From the NCBI RefSeq assembly GCF_963576615.1, contig NC_088708.1, positions 55,105,196-55,169,195 of the forward strand: a stretch of 64,000 bases of DNA, read 5' to 3'. Positions 44,601-54,563 of the stretch are shown here, one piece after another. How positions within the stretch are numbered: position 1 is the stretch's first letter; each line of letters begins with the position of its first letter. The notes below the pieces were generated by a model. The model worked only from the letters and a program-made list of their open reading frames with translations. It did not search any database and was not told the origin of the DNA. Origin of the DNA: Watersipora subatra (taxonomy: Eukaryota > Bryozoa > Gymnolaemata > Cheilostomatida > Watersiporidae). Made by a program: the position numbers and the translations under genes.

Positions 44601-46824
44601 TATGCTCAGCAAAATTTACAGCTCTATCTGACGGGGCTGATTATTTTAAGCTTTAGTCATTGTTTCTTACCAAACCAATTAAAATCAACGGCTGTCATTG
44701 TTTACATTGTTTTCATATTAATACACAATTCCGTGTGAAATTGTTATAAATGCAATTAGTTGTTGAACTATTGTCATTAATATGATGGATACTTTTATAA
44801 TGATAAAATAATTAAATTGGTGAAATGTGCGTATGACTGTTTTATGAAGGTATAGGTTGGTGGTGTTGTTCATGCTCCTTCCTCTTCGCGGAAAAGAAAT
44901 TTGTAAAATATCCTATGTTGAATTTCTTTTCTCAATGAGGTACATTAAGAGTTTTGTCCCCACGACGATCTGTGGGTTGTGGAAGTATCACTCCTACTAC
45001 GGTATGTTATGCTGTTCTTTAGGAAGCCATGGATGACACATTTTTCTTAACTAATATAGTACCACAAGATGGAGACAACAATTCAGGTTTTTGGAATAGA
45101 CTGGAGATGTACTGTCGGGATCTGACAAAAAAGTTTGATGTTGTGTACATCATCACCGGTCCTATCTATCATGTGAACATGGATGATGATCATGTGAACA
45201 AGGATGATGATCATGTGAACAAGAATGATGATCATGTGAACATGGCTAGAAATTACGTGAAATATGAGGTAAGTTGATTAGATAATATATTTTTGTTATG
45301 AGACAAGCGTTATTTATGTGCGTGTAGTGTTTTCTTGTTTATATATTGCTTTTTTCGGGAAGAATTTGATATTTGGAGATATTTTTGTTTGATAATGTAA
45401 AGTTTACACAGACATGTATTATGAAGGATTAATTGTTACATATATCGCTGATTGAAATATATATTTTCATTAATTTGTGAATCTGTTTGGCTAAAGATAA
45501 AGATGGACATAATTGTTTGATATCACCATAAGAATCATACAAAGGGGACATCACAAACAGAGAAAGAATAATAATGCGGCTGCATGAAACATAGTAAAAA
45601 GGTATAACAAGATAATAACACCAATGGCATTTATGAGCACCCAAATTTTGAAATGCTATAAAGGAGATCAATGATTCGTAAGTGAATGGCACGTCGCTGT
45701 ATCGGGGATAAGAGTTTTTGGTAAAGGTTAATTGTCATTTTACACACAGATATTTCTTATGCATGCTGATTGCGGTCTCGATGTAATGAAATGGATTTAG
45801 CTAGATAGTTCTAAAATGGTTTTCTTTTTGTTTAAAAAATAATTGCATCTGTTCACGAATAACAATAGAGTTATTCTTCTTTTGGCACTTTCTTTGCATA
45901 TCTCTGTTGCGTATGGCTTTTATAGTAAAGATTTTTTGTTACAAATGGGGAGTTATGGTCAATGCTTGAAAGCTGGTACGGTGACATGATGAAGGTTGTA
46001 TTTGATTGATTAATAAGCGCGTGCAAGCTAATGCGTCATAAATTGCAGTTAAATGGAAGGAAGTGGGACATTGAGGTTAACACCGTTTATTAAAAGGGTG
46101 TCACGCCTAAGAACTGTCTCGCAAATGATGACATGATTTCGGCAGTGATATCACTGAACACTTCTTTGAGCGGCACGAGCCACTAATTGTTTAAACATTT
46201 GTATAGCGTTTGGTTCCTGTTTAAAGTGTCGCGGAAGACAAAAAAGGTAATCAATGTAGTATTTACTCTAAATCTTTTCTCACTTATTGTTATAGCTTCT
46301 CCGTAAAATTCTTCTTTGATTGCTAGTTTCATGGATATGTGCCTACTAACTGGAGCCTTTTTCAGGTTATTGGAAACAACAATGTCCCTGTCCCAACCCA
46401 TCTTTATAAAGTCATCGTTGCTTTTGATGAAGGTGAATCGAAGCGAGCTATGGGGGCTTTTATTGTACCCAATAGGCCGATATCAAAGGAGGAAATTAAC
46501 CTTGCCAAATACCAGGTTGGGCGCGACCATCTTCAGCTGTTGACGGGATTTGACTTTCTGCCAGAGCTTGCCGCTGATAAAACTTGTGATCTGTGTACAG
46601 CTAAAGGAGACTCATGCTTGCTAAAAAATTGGAAGGACGTTGAAATATATTTTGCTAAAAGAAATTTGCAGTTTGCTGCGTCTCAACAAGATATCGATGC
46701 GGTTACAAAACTTTTGAAGAAGAAAAATATAAAAGTTGATAACAATATGCGAGCGCTAATAAAAAGCAAACAGATAGAAATGAATGAGAACGAAGCTCCA
46801 ATAAAGGGTATTGCACAATCATGA
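41539..46824 (+). CDS. EXOG: EXOG-like mitochondrial endo/exonuclease G, 5 exons, 371 aa
   Basis: DNA/RNA non-specific beta-beta-alpha-Me nuclease; family members work on mitochondrial DNA at the inner membrane. Exons 41539-41677, 42433-42564, 42955-43094, 45023-45268 and 46366-46824 join in phase (1, 1, 0, 0) to 371 aa; human EXOG is 368. Visible: an N-terminal membrane anchor (about residues 17-33), SGWSRGHM with catalytic His126, NIVPQDGDNNSGFWNRLEMY (148-167) with the metal-binding Asn segment, and an EXOG-type C-terminal region. The SRGH form (Ser, not the Asp of EndoG's DRGH) and the C-terminal extension favour EXOG over EndoG. Odd: a heptad repeat HVN(M/K)(D/N)DD at residues 187-211 where human EXOG has a short loop. 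Start at ATG 41539; an in-frame GTG three codons upstream is not favoured. Confidence 0.93.
41765..42053. mobile_element. 289 bp MITE with about 63 bp terminal inverted repeats
   Basis: 41765-41828 (TTTGAGGTGATCCGACTGCC onward) and 41991-42053 are inverted copies with scattered mismatches and one indel. Non-coding centre. Inserted in EXOG intron 1. Unrelated to the 0.9 kb family. Confidence 0.8.
42433..42564 (+). CDS. EXOG: EXOG exon 2
   Basis: Starts after ttttggtag and completes a Glu codon: EKFPFGEPKDMRRTLHYSGH then AKKQPLWVSQVLTKESLK. It corresponds to the human segment LEQFGFPLTGTEARCYTNHA. The acceptor was chosen because it alone keeps phase with exon 1 and avoids an upstream stop. Confidence 0.85.
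42955..43094 (+). CDS. EXOG: EXOG exon 3 (catalytic His)
   Basis: Residues 91-137: GKANRRQSKFRRDGQIPEAF, then SSGWSRGHMAAAADFKHSQ. His126 of SRGHM is the general base of the family. Acceptor tttcag, donor CAG|gtaggt, phase 0. Confidence 0.94.
43679..44590. mobile_element. 0.9 kb TIR transposon, family A copy 4
   Basis: Left end ATGGTTGACTTGCAAC, right end inverted GCAAGTCAACCTT, flanked by TA on both sides. In EXOG intron 3, interior in the same orientation as copy 3. Long inverted arms, no transposase ORF, 912 bp. Confidence 0.88.
45023..45268 (+). CDS. EXOG: EXOG exon 4 (metal site and heptad repeat)
   Basis: Residues 138-219: TNIVPQDGDNNSGFWNRLEM and the following beta strand to TGPIYH, then the HVN-x-DDD repeat and NYVKYE. 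246 nt, phase 0 at both ends, donor GAG|gtaagt. Human EXOG reads LTLPQTRGDGKKIVSYQ at the repeat position. Confidence 0.93.
45170..45244 (+). repeat. EXOG: In-frame 21 bp tandem repeat within EXOG exon 4
   Basis: Three and a half copies of CATGTGAACAAGGATGATGA(T), each encoding HVN(M/K)(D/N)DD. The repeat keeps the reading frame and is flanked by conserved EXOG sequence, so it is an internal expansion of a surface loop. Confidence 0.92.
46366..46824 (+). CDS. EXOG: EXOG exon 5 (C-terminal region)
   Basis: Residues 220-371 and stop. VIGNNNVPVPTHLYKVIVAF parallels human VIGEDNVAVPSHLYKVILAR; then GAFIVPNRPI, a Cys-bearing CDLCTAKGDSC segment and a Lys-rich helical end, matching the EXOG-specific C-terminal domain. 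Acceptor ttttcag. Confidence 0.95.
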   Translation, partial: VIGNNNVPVPTHLYKVIVAFDEGESKRAMGAFIVPNRPISKEEINLAKYQVGRDHLQLLTGFDFLPELAADKTCDLCTAKGDSCLLKNWKDVEIYFAKRNLQFAASQQDIDAVTKLLKKKNIKVDNNMRALIKSKQIEMNENEAPIKGIAQS

Positions 46825-47003
46825 CAGAACAGTAGCTGCACGGTGTGCTCATTACTTTGGTATTCTACTATTGTCAACACAGATTTAGCAGGCAATGAAT
46901 CGCTGTGCTCGGCATGGCATGCATGACATACATCATTTTAGCTTGGGTTACGTGTTACTTTTCTTGGGAAACCTTATAGCCCATCTGTAAAGGGCTATTA
47001 CTT

Positions 47004-47009
47004 TTTATT
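47004..47009 (-). promoter_or_regulatory. Probable polyadenylation signal of the Reeler-mucin gene
   Basis: AATAAA on the minus strand about 45 bp after the mucin stop codon. A transcript ending here would overlap the EXOG 3' UTR in antisense. Confidence 0.55.
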
Positions 47010-47032
47010 CCTTAGCTTTTGAGCACGGCTTG

Positions 47033-47050
47033 AATAAATATACTAATAAA
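47033..47050 (+). promoter_or_regulatory. EXOG: Probable EXOG polyadenylation signals
   Basis: AATAAA at 47033-47038 and again at 47045-47050, about 210-220 bp past the EXOG stop. Cleavage 10-30 bases downstream would fall inside the coding 3' end of the opposite-strand mucin gene (stop at 47054-47056). Confidence 0.6.
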
Positions 47051-47053
47051 TTA

Positions 47054-47201
47054 CTATGCACGTGTAAATCCATGATTGTGATTACCATTTGGGCCATCCG
47101 ACGATGCTCCATTTTTTATATTTGATGGTTCCATAGTTCTCAATGGAATACCATGATCTTTTCCTGCTCTCATCATTAGGAATCCATGTGTCTTCCGTTG
47201 T
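47054..47201 (-). CDS. Reeler-mucin exon 5 (cytoplasmic tail)
   Basis: Completes the split Arg and reads RQRKTHGFLMMRAGKDHGIP, then about 28 more residues to TAG at 47056-47054. Basic residues straight after the membrane helix fit the positive-inside rule. Too short for usual ORF tracking; found from phase, acceptor ttgtag and the open frame. Confidence 0.78.
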
Positions 47202-50200
47202 CTACAACATTCATACTCAGCTTATTTTGGATGGCTGATACGATAACTAGAAATTTGAAAGTTCAACAACTCAATTATGTAATAACATGAACCATTGCAA
47301 GCTAGTGTAGAAACATACAAAAGGAATAGACTATCTTCAAGTCCATATTAACTTTATATCTTTTATGCTATTTGACCCACAATATAATTAGAAGGTCTCC
47401 ATTTTTAAAGCCGCAAAGACTAAGAAACAGCAAAAGGTTGACTGTGTAGGAAAGAGCTGAAGGTTTTGTCACTGCTGTATAAAAGTTTTTGCTGAAGAAA
47501 AGGACTAGCTGACATGCATGTCAACCATAAAATAGTGAAATTGTTTCACTTAATTTATCAGGCGTATTATGCTTAGCTGATTATCTATAGTTGCACAAAG
47601 CTGTTTGTTAAACATGTTAATTTAAACTACAAAATTACAATCATAGATATTAGAAAATGTTGGATAACATTTCACCATGGTTCTGTCACTGCTCAAGCAT
47701 GGTAAAAATCTTTCTGCTTCAAATGAGGATCACCAAACATGCGATTAGCAGTATTGACCACTGGCTAAAACATTTCAGCACATTATCAATATATTGACAT
47801 TGATCGCGTGAATGAAACTCATCTAGTAAAACATTTTACTAGAAAGCAACAAAAAATCTTTACAAAAAATAGTTGAGTCTAGTTGCCGCTTCTTACCTCA
47901 TGCATATTACTATGATAGCAATGATAATTGCCAGTCCAATTAGGCTGAATACAACAGCTAAGACTATCTTTGTGGTTGCTGCCAACCCAGCTGGTTCATC
48001 TTTTTCTGAATCTAATGCGTTATCTACTTGAGATGTTTTCAGTGATCCAGGGGTCAATGGTAATTCCTCTCCATTGATACTCAGGTTGGTTGTTTCATCA
48101 GTTAGAAATTCTTCTAGTTTAGAAATAGCTGTGGTAGTAGTGCTAGTACCGTCTTGTCCAGGTGCTAGTGTGAAGCTTACCTCTATACTACCTGTAAATA
48201 CCAAGAGGCTGTTGGATAACTGTTATAACAGTTATTTAGCAGTACTTTTTCAGGAGCAACAGTACTTTTTCTAATTTCTTAATGACTCAATAATGCTAAA
48301 AAAACATGCTGCTAGCTTTCTACTGGTTGAACCAATTTTTTAAAATACTGACATAAAGTCATTAAATCATACATTATAAATATTTGCATTTATTGTTTTC
48401 TAATGAGTTTTATGCTCACCTTTAGTGAGTTTGAGGTTTTGTATTCGTTCTGGCAGAATGTCCATTCCTTTGGCCAGTTGGGATTTAATCTCGTCTGCTG
48501 CTTTCTTTTCGTCAGGTCCAACTAACGCATCATAATCTCCAGTCAAAGTGAAACTAACAGTTATGCGTACATCTTCTTTCGCATTAGTTTCTATTGCTTG
48601 TGTAGTGGTTGTCACTGGAGCGGTGGTTGTCACTGGAGCTGTGGTCGTCACTGGAGCTGTGGTCTTTACTTCAGTTGTAATTTCAATAAGGGTTGTAGAA
48701 AGTAAATCTGTCGTTAGGCTCTCTGTAGAAGGAATGTCAGTTGTGGCATTCATAGTTGTGAGACTTTCAATTGTACTAAAGGTCATTTCTGTTTCGGCAG
48801 TAGTTGGCACTTTAGATATTGTGGTTGCATTGAAAGATGTTTCAGGAGCTGTTTCAGTAGTTTCTGGTGTTTGCGTAATAATGTTGGATAAGATGGGCAG
48901 TGTAATGTTATCACCTGATAAGCTAATAGATGTTGTTGTGTTCATGAGTAGGTTTGGTGTATCTGTTGTGGGTGTTGCTGGTATTGATGCGGTGAAGTTT
49001 TCTGTGGTAGGTCCTGGGAAGCCAGTTAGGTTATCAGTTATGAGCATTGGAGAACTCGTTTCTGGTGTAATGGTACCATTTACAATTGTATAATTCGAAA
49101 TTATTTCCGTCACATTTGCTACTGCTATGTCTGTTGTGATCTCAGCTGGCACTGTGGTATTAAAATTATCACCTGCAGGGCTTCTTGATGTGTTTGTAGT
49201 TGTACTATAATTAGCATCTGTTGTGGTTGTCATAGGTGATTCTGAAGAAGTCGGGATGCCAATCAAAATCTCAGTAGTGTTCATATCTCCAGATAAAGAG
49301 GTGGTGTTATATGTTGTGTTCATTGGTTCAACGATTGCTGTTGTGGTAAACACTAAAGGTGCCGTCGTTAGATTGAATGTTGTATTAGATAGTCCTTCAA
49401 TGGGGTCAGTAATTGTATTAATTGGGAAAGGTGTAGAAGTGTTGGAACTGTCATTTGTGGTAGTAATAATAGGTGTTATAGTAGCATTAATCTCTGAAGT
49501 TATATTAATGGGCTCTATAAATGTCTCTGTCATATTTTGAGGGGTAGTCATAGTTGCGTTAAAAGTTGTGTTATCACTAACAAACACTTCAGTTGCTGTA
49601 ATAGTCGGCAGCGGAGTTGTAAAATTCTTTGCGACAATCGATGTTTCATTGAATGTACCATTTGTCTGCTGTTCGAATAATTTTGTAGCATTCATCAATG
49701 GTAATGAAGTTGTAAAATTAAAGAAAACTTGTGATGTTTCATTACTTGTGATGTTGCTTAATGACTCGGCCATATCTGTTGTAGTCATCATTGAGGATGA
49801 TATAGCTGTAATGTTCAAGTTAGTATTTGTTGTTTCATTAGATGTCATATTTGTTATCGAGTCAAATATAGCTGTTGTTGTAATGGCTGGTATTGCGGTT
49901 GTTAAGTTGAATGTCGACATGGTTGTTTCGTTAGTTGTGGCATTGGTCGGTAGGTTGAAAATATCTATGGTTGTACTGACTTGTCTTTCAATAGTATCAT
50001 TAATAGATGTGTTAGACGGAGGTTCTATGAAAACTGTAGACATAGGATTTGGCAGCGTAGTCGTTACATTCGTTGCATCTATATCAGTTTCGTTTAGTGT
50101 TAGGTTTGATGGTAATTCAAATAGGCTGGTGGTAGTCAATAACAATGCTGCAGTTGTGATATTAACGCTGTCTACTGTAATATTGTAGTCAGTCATATTT

Positions 50201-53200
50201 CCTTGGGCATCAGCTGTTTGCGTAGTATCAATACCGGGTGGCATAGCTGTGCTGTTCTCTGGAGCAACGGTTATGTTTTCTAGCGTTTCGTTGACTTGTA
50301 AGATGCTTGTTGTGATGAATGTTGATGGAGGGCTGGTAGTATTTGCAGAAGTAGCTATAGATTCATTGAATGTTACATTAGGTTGGTCTGCGCTGTTTGA
50401 AATAACAATAGGAGGCATAGCCGTCGTAACATTTTCTTGGGAAACGCTTGTTTCATTAAACGTTAAGTTTGTTTGCGGTTCAAGCACGTTTGTTGTAATC
50501 TTTGGCGGAAAAACAGTAGTATTTGTGCCAATACCTGTCATGTTTGTTAGCAAATCAAATAAGGTTGTTGGCACTGGTGATGCTGTTGTAGAATTTGATG
50601 AGGCATTTGAAGTGCTATTGGAGGGTACATTCACTTGTTGGTCTAAAGCAATACTTGTTGTAATCATGGGAGGTGAAGTTGTTATGTTAAATGTTATGTT
50701 GGCTTGCAACTCCTGTGCACCATCTGTTGCCAGATTTGTTAAGGGTGTCGTTGAATTAACAAACTCCGCTGTAGAACTGTTGGATATCATGCTTCCTTGG
50801 TCAGTCATGCTCATTGTTGTGACATTGAATGCTACATCGACAGTACTCCAAGGTGTTGTGGTCTGATTCGTAGTTTCATTGGCAAATGAAGTAAATGTAG
50901 CATTAGTAGAAATAGGTGATGGTACAGTTGAAAGGTTGCTTGCTTGGCTTACCTGTTGGTCAACAGATGCATTTATCGTAAATGGCGCTAAAGTGGTTGA
51001 TGCTTGTGTTATGGTGATGTTCACAAGTTTGTCAGGTGAAGTGGTTGTGGACAATGAATCATTCACACTGTTTGGTGTTGGTGCTGTGGTTGTGACGTTT
51101 GAAAGCTGAATCGTTTGAACAGTTGTAGGCAATGAATCATTCACACTCTGTGCAGTTAGTACTGTGGTTGTGATGTTTGGAAGCTGAGCAGTTGGAGCTG
51201 TTGTAGGCAATGAATTATTCACACTGTTTGGTGTTGGTGCTGTGGTTGTTATGTTTGGAAGCTGAACAGTTTGAACGGTTGTAGGTAATGAATCATTCAC
51301 ACCGTTTGCAGTTGGTACGGTGGTTGTGATGTTTGGAAGCTGAACAATTGGAACTGTTGTAGGCAATGAATTATTCACACTGTTTGGTGTTGGTGCTGTG
51401 GTTGTTATGTTTGGAACCTGAACCGTTTGAACGGTTGTAGGCAATGAATCATTCACACTGTTTGCAGTTGGTGCTGTGGTTGTGATGTTTGAATTCTGAC
51501 CAGTTGGGACGGTTGTAGCCAATGAATCATTCACACTGTTTGGTGTTCGGGTTGTGATGTTTGAAATCTGACCAGTTGGGATGGTTGTACCAATCACGGC
51601 TTTTGGTATAGGTGAAGAAAGAATGTTGGTCCAGTATTGACTTTTAGTTTGTACGAAATGTGCCCTGAAATATATGTAGAATAGTAACTTGTATTGCTTA
51701 CTACAATATTTTTAAAAATTTTAGCATGCAAAACTTTTAAGGTTTTTTACTTTTAATAGATTTTGATAAAAGTAATATTGATTTGAATTTTTAAGCAAAG
51801 TATACTCACTGAAACTGTAGACTTCCTGATACCTCTATTGGCACTTGGTATTTTCCTACCGTTTTCGTTGTGCTCAGCCTTTGAGATTGTATTATAGCAT
51901 TGTTAGGTGATTGACTGCTGCAGGTGTTCACAGCATCAAAGAAGGCACAGAAAATAGTTTTTTGGTTGATGTCAGGCATCCAGCTTCCTTTTGTACATGT
52001 CTGGTTGACTTCTCGGGCCCACATGAGGAATCCATCAAACAGCACAGTGCTGGATATTACAACTGCAATAGCATTATGTTTACACTTTGTAATACATAAA
52101 TTTAGGCACAGTTACAATGGTGAAAGATCATGAGTAAGACTTTCAAGCTGGCCACATCAGAAAAATGCCTGTGGCAAATAACTCTTTTAGATATACATGT
52201 AGGTATTTTGATATTGCTAGAAATGCAGCTATACCGGTTGGCCATGGTTGTCAATATAATGTTTTTTATAGTATAAATAAGTATGCTTATAGGTTGAGGT
52301 AATATTACCATATTGCTAATGGCTGATACTACATAAATACAGGCTCATAGATAATTTTGAGGTTATCAAAATAGTATAATTTTGCAGCTTTATAGCATAT
52401 TATTTGATAGCACCATTGTCGTTATATAAACTCGGTTTTCCATGGATGTACACTTAAACTCCTCTTTTATTGCACATAAAAAGTCACTTTTGGCTGCAAA
52501 CTAGCAAACATATCAATGAATGCAATGACCTTTTATCACAATATTGTTAAATGTAGTTATAAAATAAAAATATACCTTCAAATTTGGAATAAAATAAACA
52601 ATTGAAAGCTCCAACAATTTGCAAAGCGGAGCACAGGCTGTAATATCATTGCAGATTAATTGCAAGCAATAGATATGAACCGGTAAAGATTTTTCTCGAT
52701 TTCCCGATGCATATTTATTTAGAAATCCTTGACAAGTTTGAGGTAAGATAGCAGATTTCTTGTATCTAAAAGGGTTAATGTTGCTTCCCCTAACAGATAG
52801 TGCCAAATGTAGGCTATATCACTTCACCCGTAAAAGGCTTAATTTATATTCCCAAAATTCTGATGAGCTATTTGGAAAGTAAAATGCCAGCCTCTATTTG
52901 CTTGCCACAATTGAAGGATTGAAAATTGAGCTTCATGGTGTTTAAATAGAGATTTTACGGTATGTTTACTTCATATTCAATGCTGCTCATCTACCTTAAT
53001 AAGGGATATCATAAGTCGTCCTAATGCTGCCTCAAATTTAAAGCTCCATATCATGATAAAATAACCAAAGGCATGTTTCACTTTATTCTAGTTTGGCAGC
53101 TCTTAAACTGGGTGTATTATGAAGTTTGTACAAAAAATAATTAACAAGAAACAGCTTCAATTCAACTATCAAGAGCCATCTTTTCTTTTTATGGAAGAAA

Positions 53201-54563
53201 CAGGCCACCCAACAAACATATTCTGTATTGTTTTGTGAACATTGCTGAAATATATCTCCTTGACTGATGCGACCATGGGTCGGTGATCATGCACAACGCG
53301 GGCAGGTGATTTATAACTTGTCAAAATTGAGCTATTGGTTTCTTAACAGCTACCCGCAGCCGAATTTCCTGATTGTTTCATCAACCAGATACTGTTATGA
53401 AGTAAATATGAGTCATATACTAAAGCCATAGTCTACCAACATAAATGCCCATTACAATCCTAGCTCTACAGATGTTGTCTACCCTTACCAATGAGACTTG
53501 AAAAATATGACTTTTTTTGATAAAACCAATATCCAAATTATGTTATGATTGCTATGATTAATGTTGCTGTTCAACCGACATTTTGGTGGTGTTCAATTAA
53601 TCTCAAAACTAGATGAATGGGTATCTTCAACCGATGAAGAGTCAAAGAAATTACCTTCTGACCCGATACACTGGCACACTGCACATTTCCCTGGTTGCCA
53701 TTAACAACCTGTGGTTTTTCTTTTTTTCCCTAATATATCATTTCGTAATGACCACATTTTAAAACCCCTATGCGCGGCTGTACGACGTCAATATGCAATG
53801 TCTTCACACAGCATTAGCATAACCCTTAGTTATCTGGCCATTTTTATATGTTACAAACTCACAAGTTTCCTTCCTTGTCGCTATCCGCATCATGCCTTTA
53901 GTTTAGCAATAATTTAAGACAACGAATCACTGCTCGATTATATACAGACAGCGTCATTCGTCAAAGCAATTTAAGACTATAGCATGTTGCAACATGACTA
54001 AGTTCATCATTCTGTTCTGACAAGGTATAATGGCAATGTCACAAATAAGTTTTAGCATTTACTCTCTGTAATGTTATCTTTAAATGAAAAATATTTCCAG
54101 AGCAATTCTTATTATAGAAAATCATCATTTTAGAGGCGTTATATTTACAAAACACAAAATCACGTTTTTTCTCAAAACAATATAGAGCCACAGTGTTTCT
54201 GTGATACCTCAACAATGTCTCTAATGAAAATTTTCAGTTTTGGTTGTATAAAACTAAGACTTTTATGTATTGTTGAATTTCCAAAGGCAATGTAACAGTC
54301 TAAAATATTATATTTGTTCCTGAATGACACTGAAAACTGAGAAACTTACCAGTTAAGCTTTCTTCAGGCGTGTAGTCAGTGGCTACAGTCAGACCGTCCG
54401 AGCGGTACACTGTTATGGTAGCCGGAGCTGAGTCTTTTACGATACTAACTCCATGACCATAAGGTCCTCTTGCACAAGCATCATCCTGCACAGAGCCTGT
54501 AGGATATGCTGATACACTTCCTAGGAGAAATGCTATGCTCACGCCTATCATCCAGAAGTCCAT
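47054..54563 (-). CDS. Reeler domain, mucin-like, single-pass membrane protein, 5 exons, about 1384 aa
   Basis: Exons 54563-54350, 52062-51810, 51664-48420, 48191-47897 and 47201-47054 join in phase. Order: signal peptide (1-19, cleaved before YPTG); a Reeler domain (about 20-175) with PTGSVQDDACARGPYGHG, LFDGFLMWAR, paired Cys and a closing AHFVQTKSQYW; a Thr/Ser/Asn/Pro-rich mucin region (about 180-1180) with very many N-x-T/S sequons and a 26-residue tandem repeat near its start; a SEA-like module (about 1186-1290) with ITVSFTLTGDY and KGSIEVSFTLAPG; a transmembrane helix (about 1312-1333); and a basic 48-residue tail. Likely a heavily glycosylated cell-surface protein. I do not know a named orthologue. 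The combination is inferred from sequence; Reeler and mucin calls are firm, SEA-like is tentative. Confidence 0.88.
47897..48191 (-). CDS. Reeler-mucin exon 4 (SEA-like half and transmembrane helix)
   Basis: GSIEVSFTLAPGQDGTST, an acidic stretch, LSINGEELPLTPGSLKTSQV, then the membrane segment VLAVVFSLIGLAIIIAIIVI followed by CMR. Donor AG|gtaaga, phase 2, splitting the last Arg codon. Confidence 0.9.
48420..51664 (-). CDS. Reeler-mucin exon 3 (3.2 kb mucin exon)
   Basis: A single 3245 nt exon. It closes the Reeler domain (AHFVQTKSQYW), then gives about 1000 residues dominated by Thr, Ser, Asn and Pro. Near its C-terminal end are three tandem APVTT repeats, then the first half of the SEA-like module ending LPERIQNLKLTKG. 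The complementary strand carries several long open frames that are only a by-product of the Thr/Asn codons. Confidence 0.93.
51040..51580 (-). repeat. 78 bp tandem repeat within the mucin exon, about 7 copies
   Basis: Unit of 26 residues, PNSVNDSLPTTVQTVQLPNI plus TTTAPT, at exact 78 bp spacing (anchor GAATCATTCACAC near 51056, 51134 and onward). Units alternate between PNSVN(N/D)S and ANSVNDS types, suggesting expansion as dimers. Each unit offers two N-glycosylation sequons. Confidence 0.9.
51810..52062 (-). CDS. Reeler-mucin exon 2 (Reeler core)
   Basis: Completes the Val codon of exon 1 and reads VVISSTVLFDGFLMWAREVN, then two Cys-bearing segments and YQVPIEVSGSLQF. F-x-GF-x-x-x-AR is the Reeler signature. 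Donor TTTCA|gtgagt, phase 2. Confidence 0.9.
52063..54349. other. Reeler-mucin intron 1; nothing else recognised
   Basis: 2.3 kb AT-rich intron. Short ORFs on both strands lack splice context or similarity. No clear transposon ends. Confidence 0.5.
54350..54563 (-). CDS. Reeler-mucin exon 1 (signal peptide, Reeler start)
   Basis: MDFWMIGVSIAFLLGSVSA is a typical secretory signal, followed by YPTGSVQDDACARGPYGHGV, the usual Reeler opening with its Cys. Donor ACTG|gtaagt, phase 1. Confidence 0.9.

Noticed and set aside
48548..51109. Long plus-strand ORFs (up to about 206 codons) across the mucin exon
   Set aside because: They are the complement of Thr/Asn/Ser-rich codons, which rarely yield stops. 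Val-rich translations and lack of exon structure confirm they are shadows.
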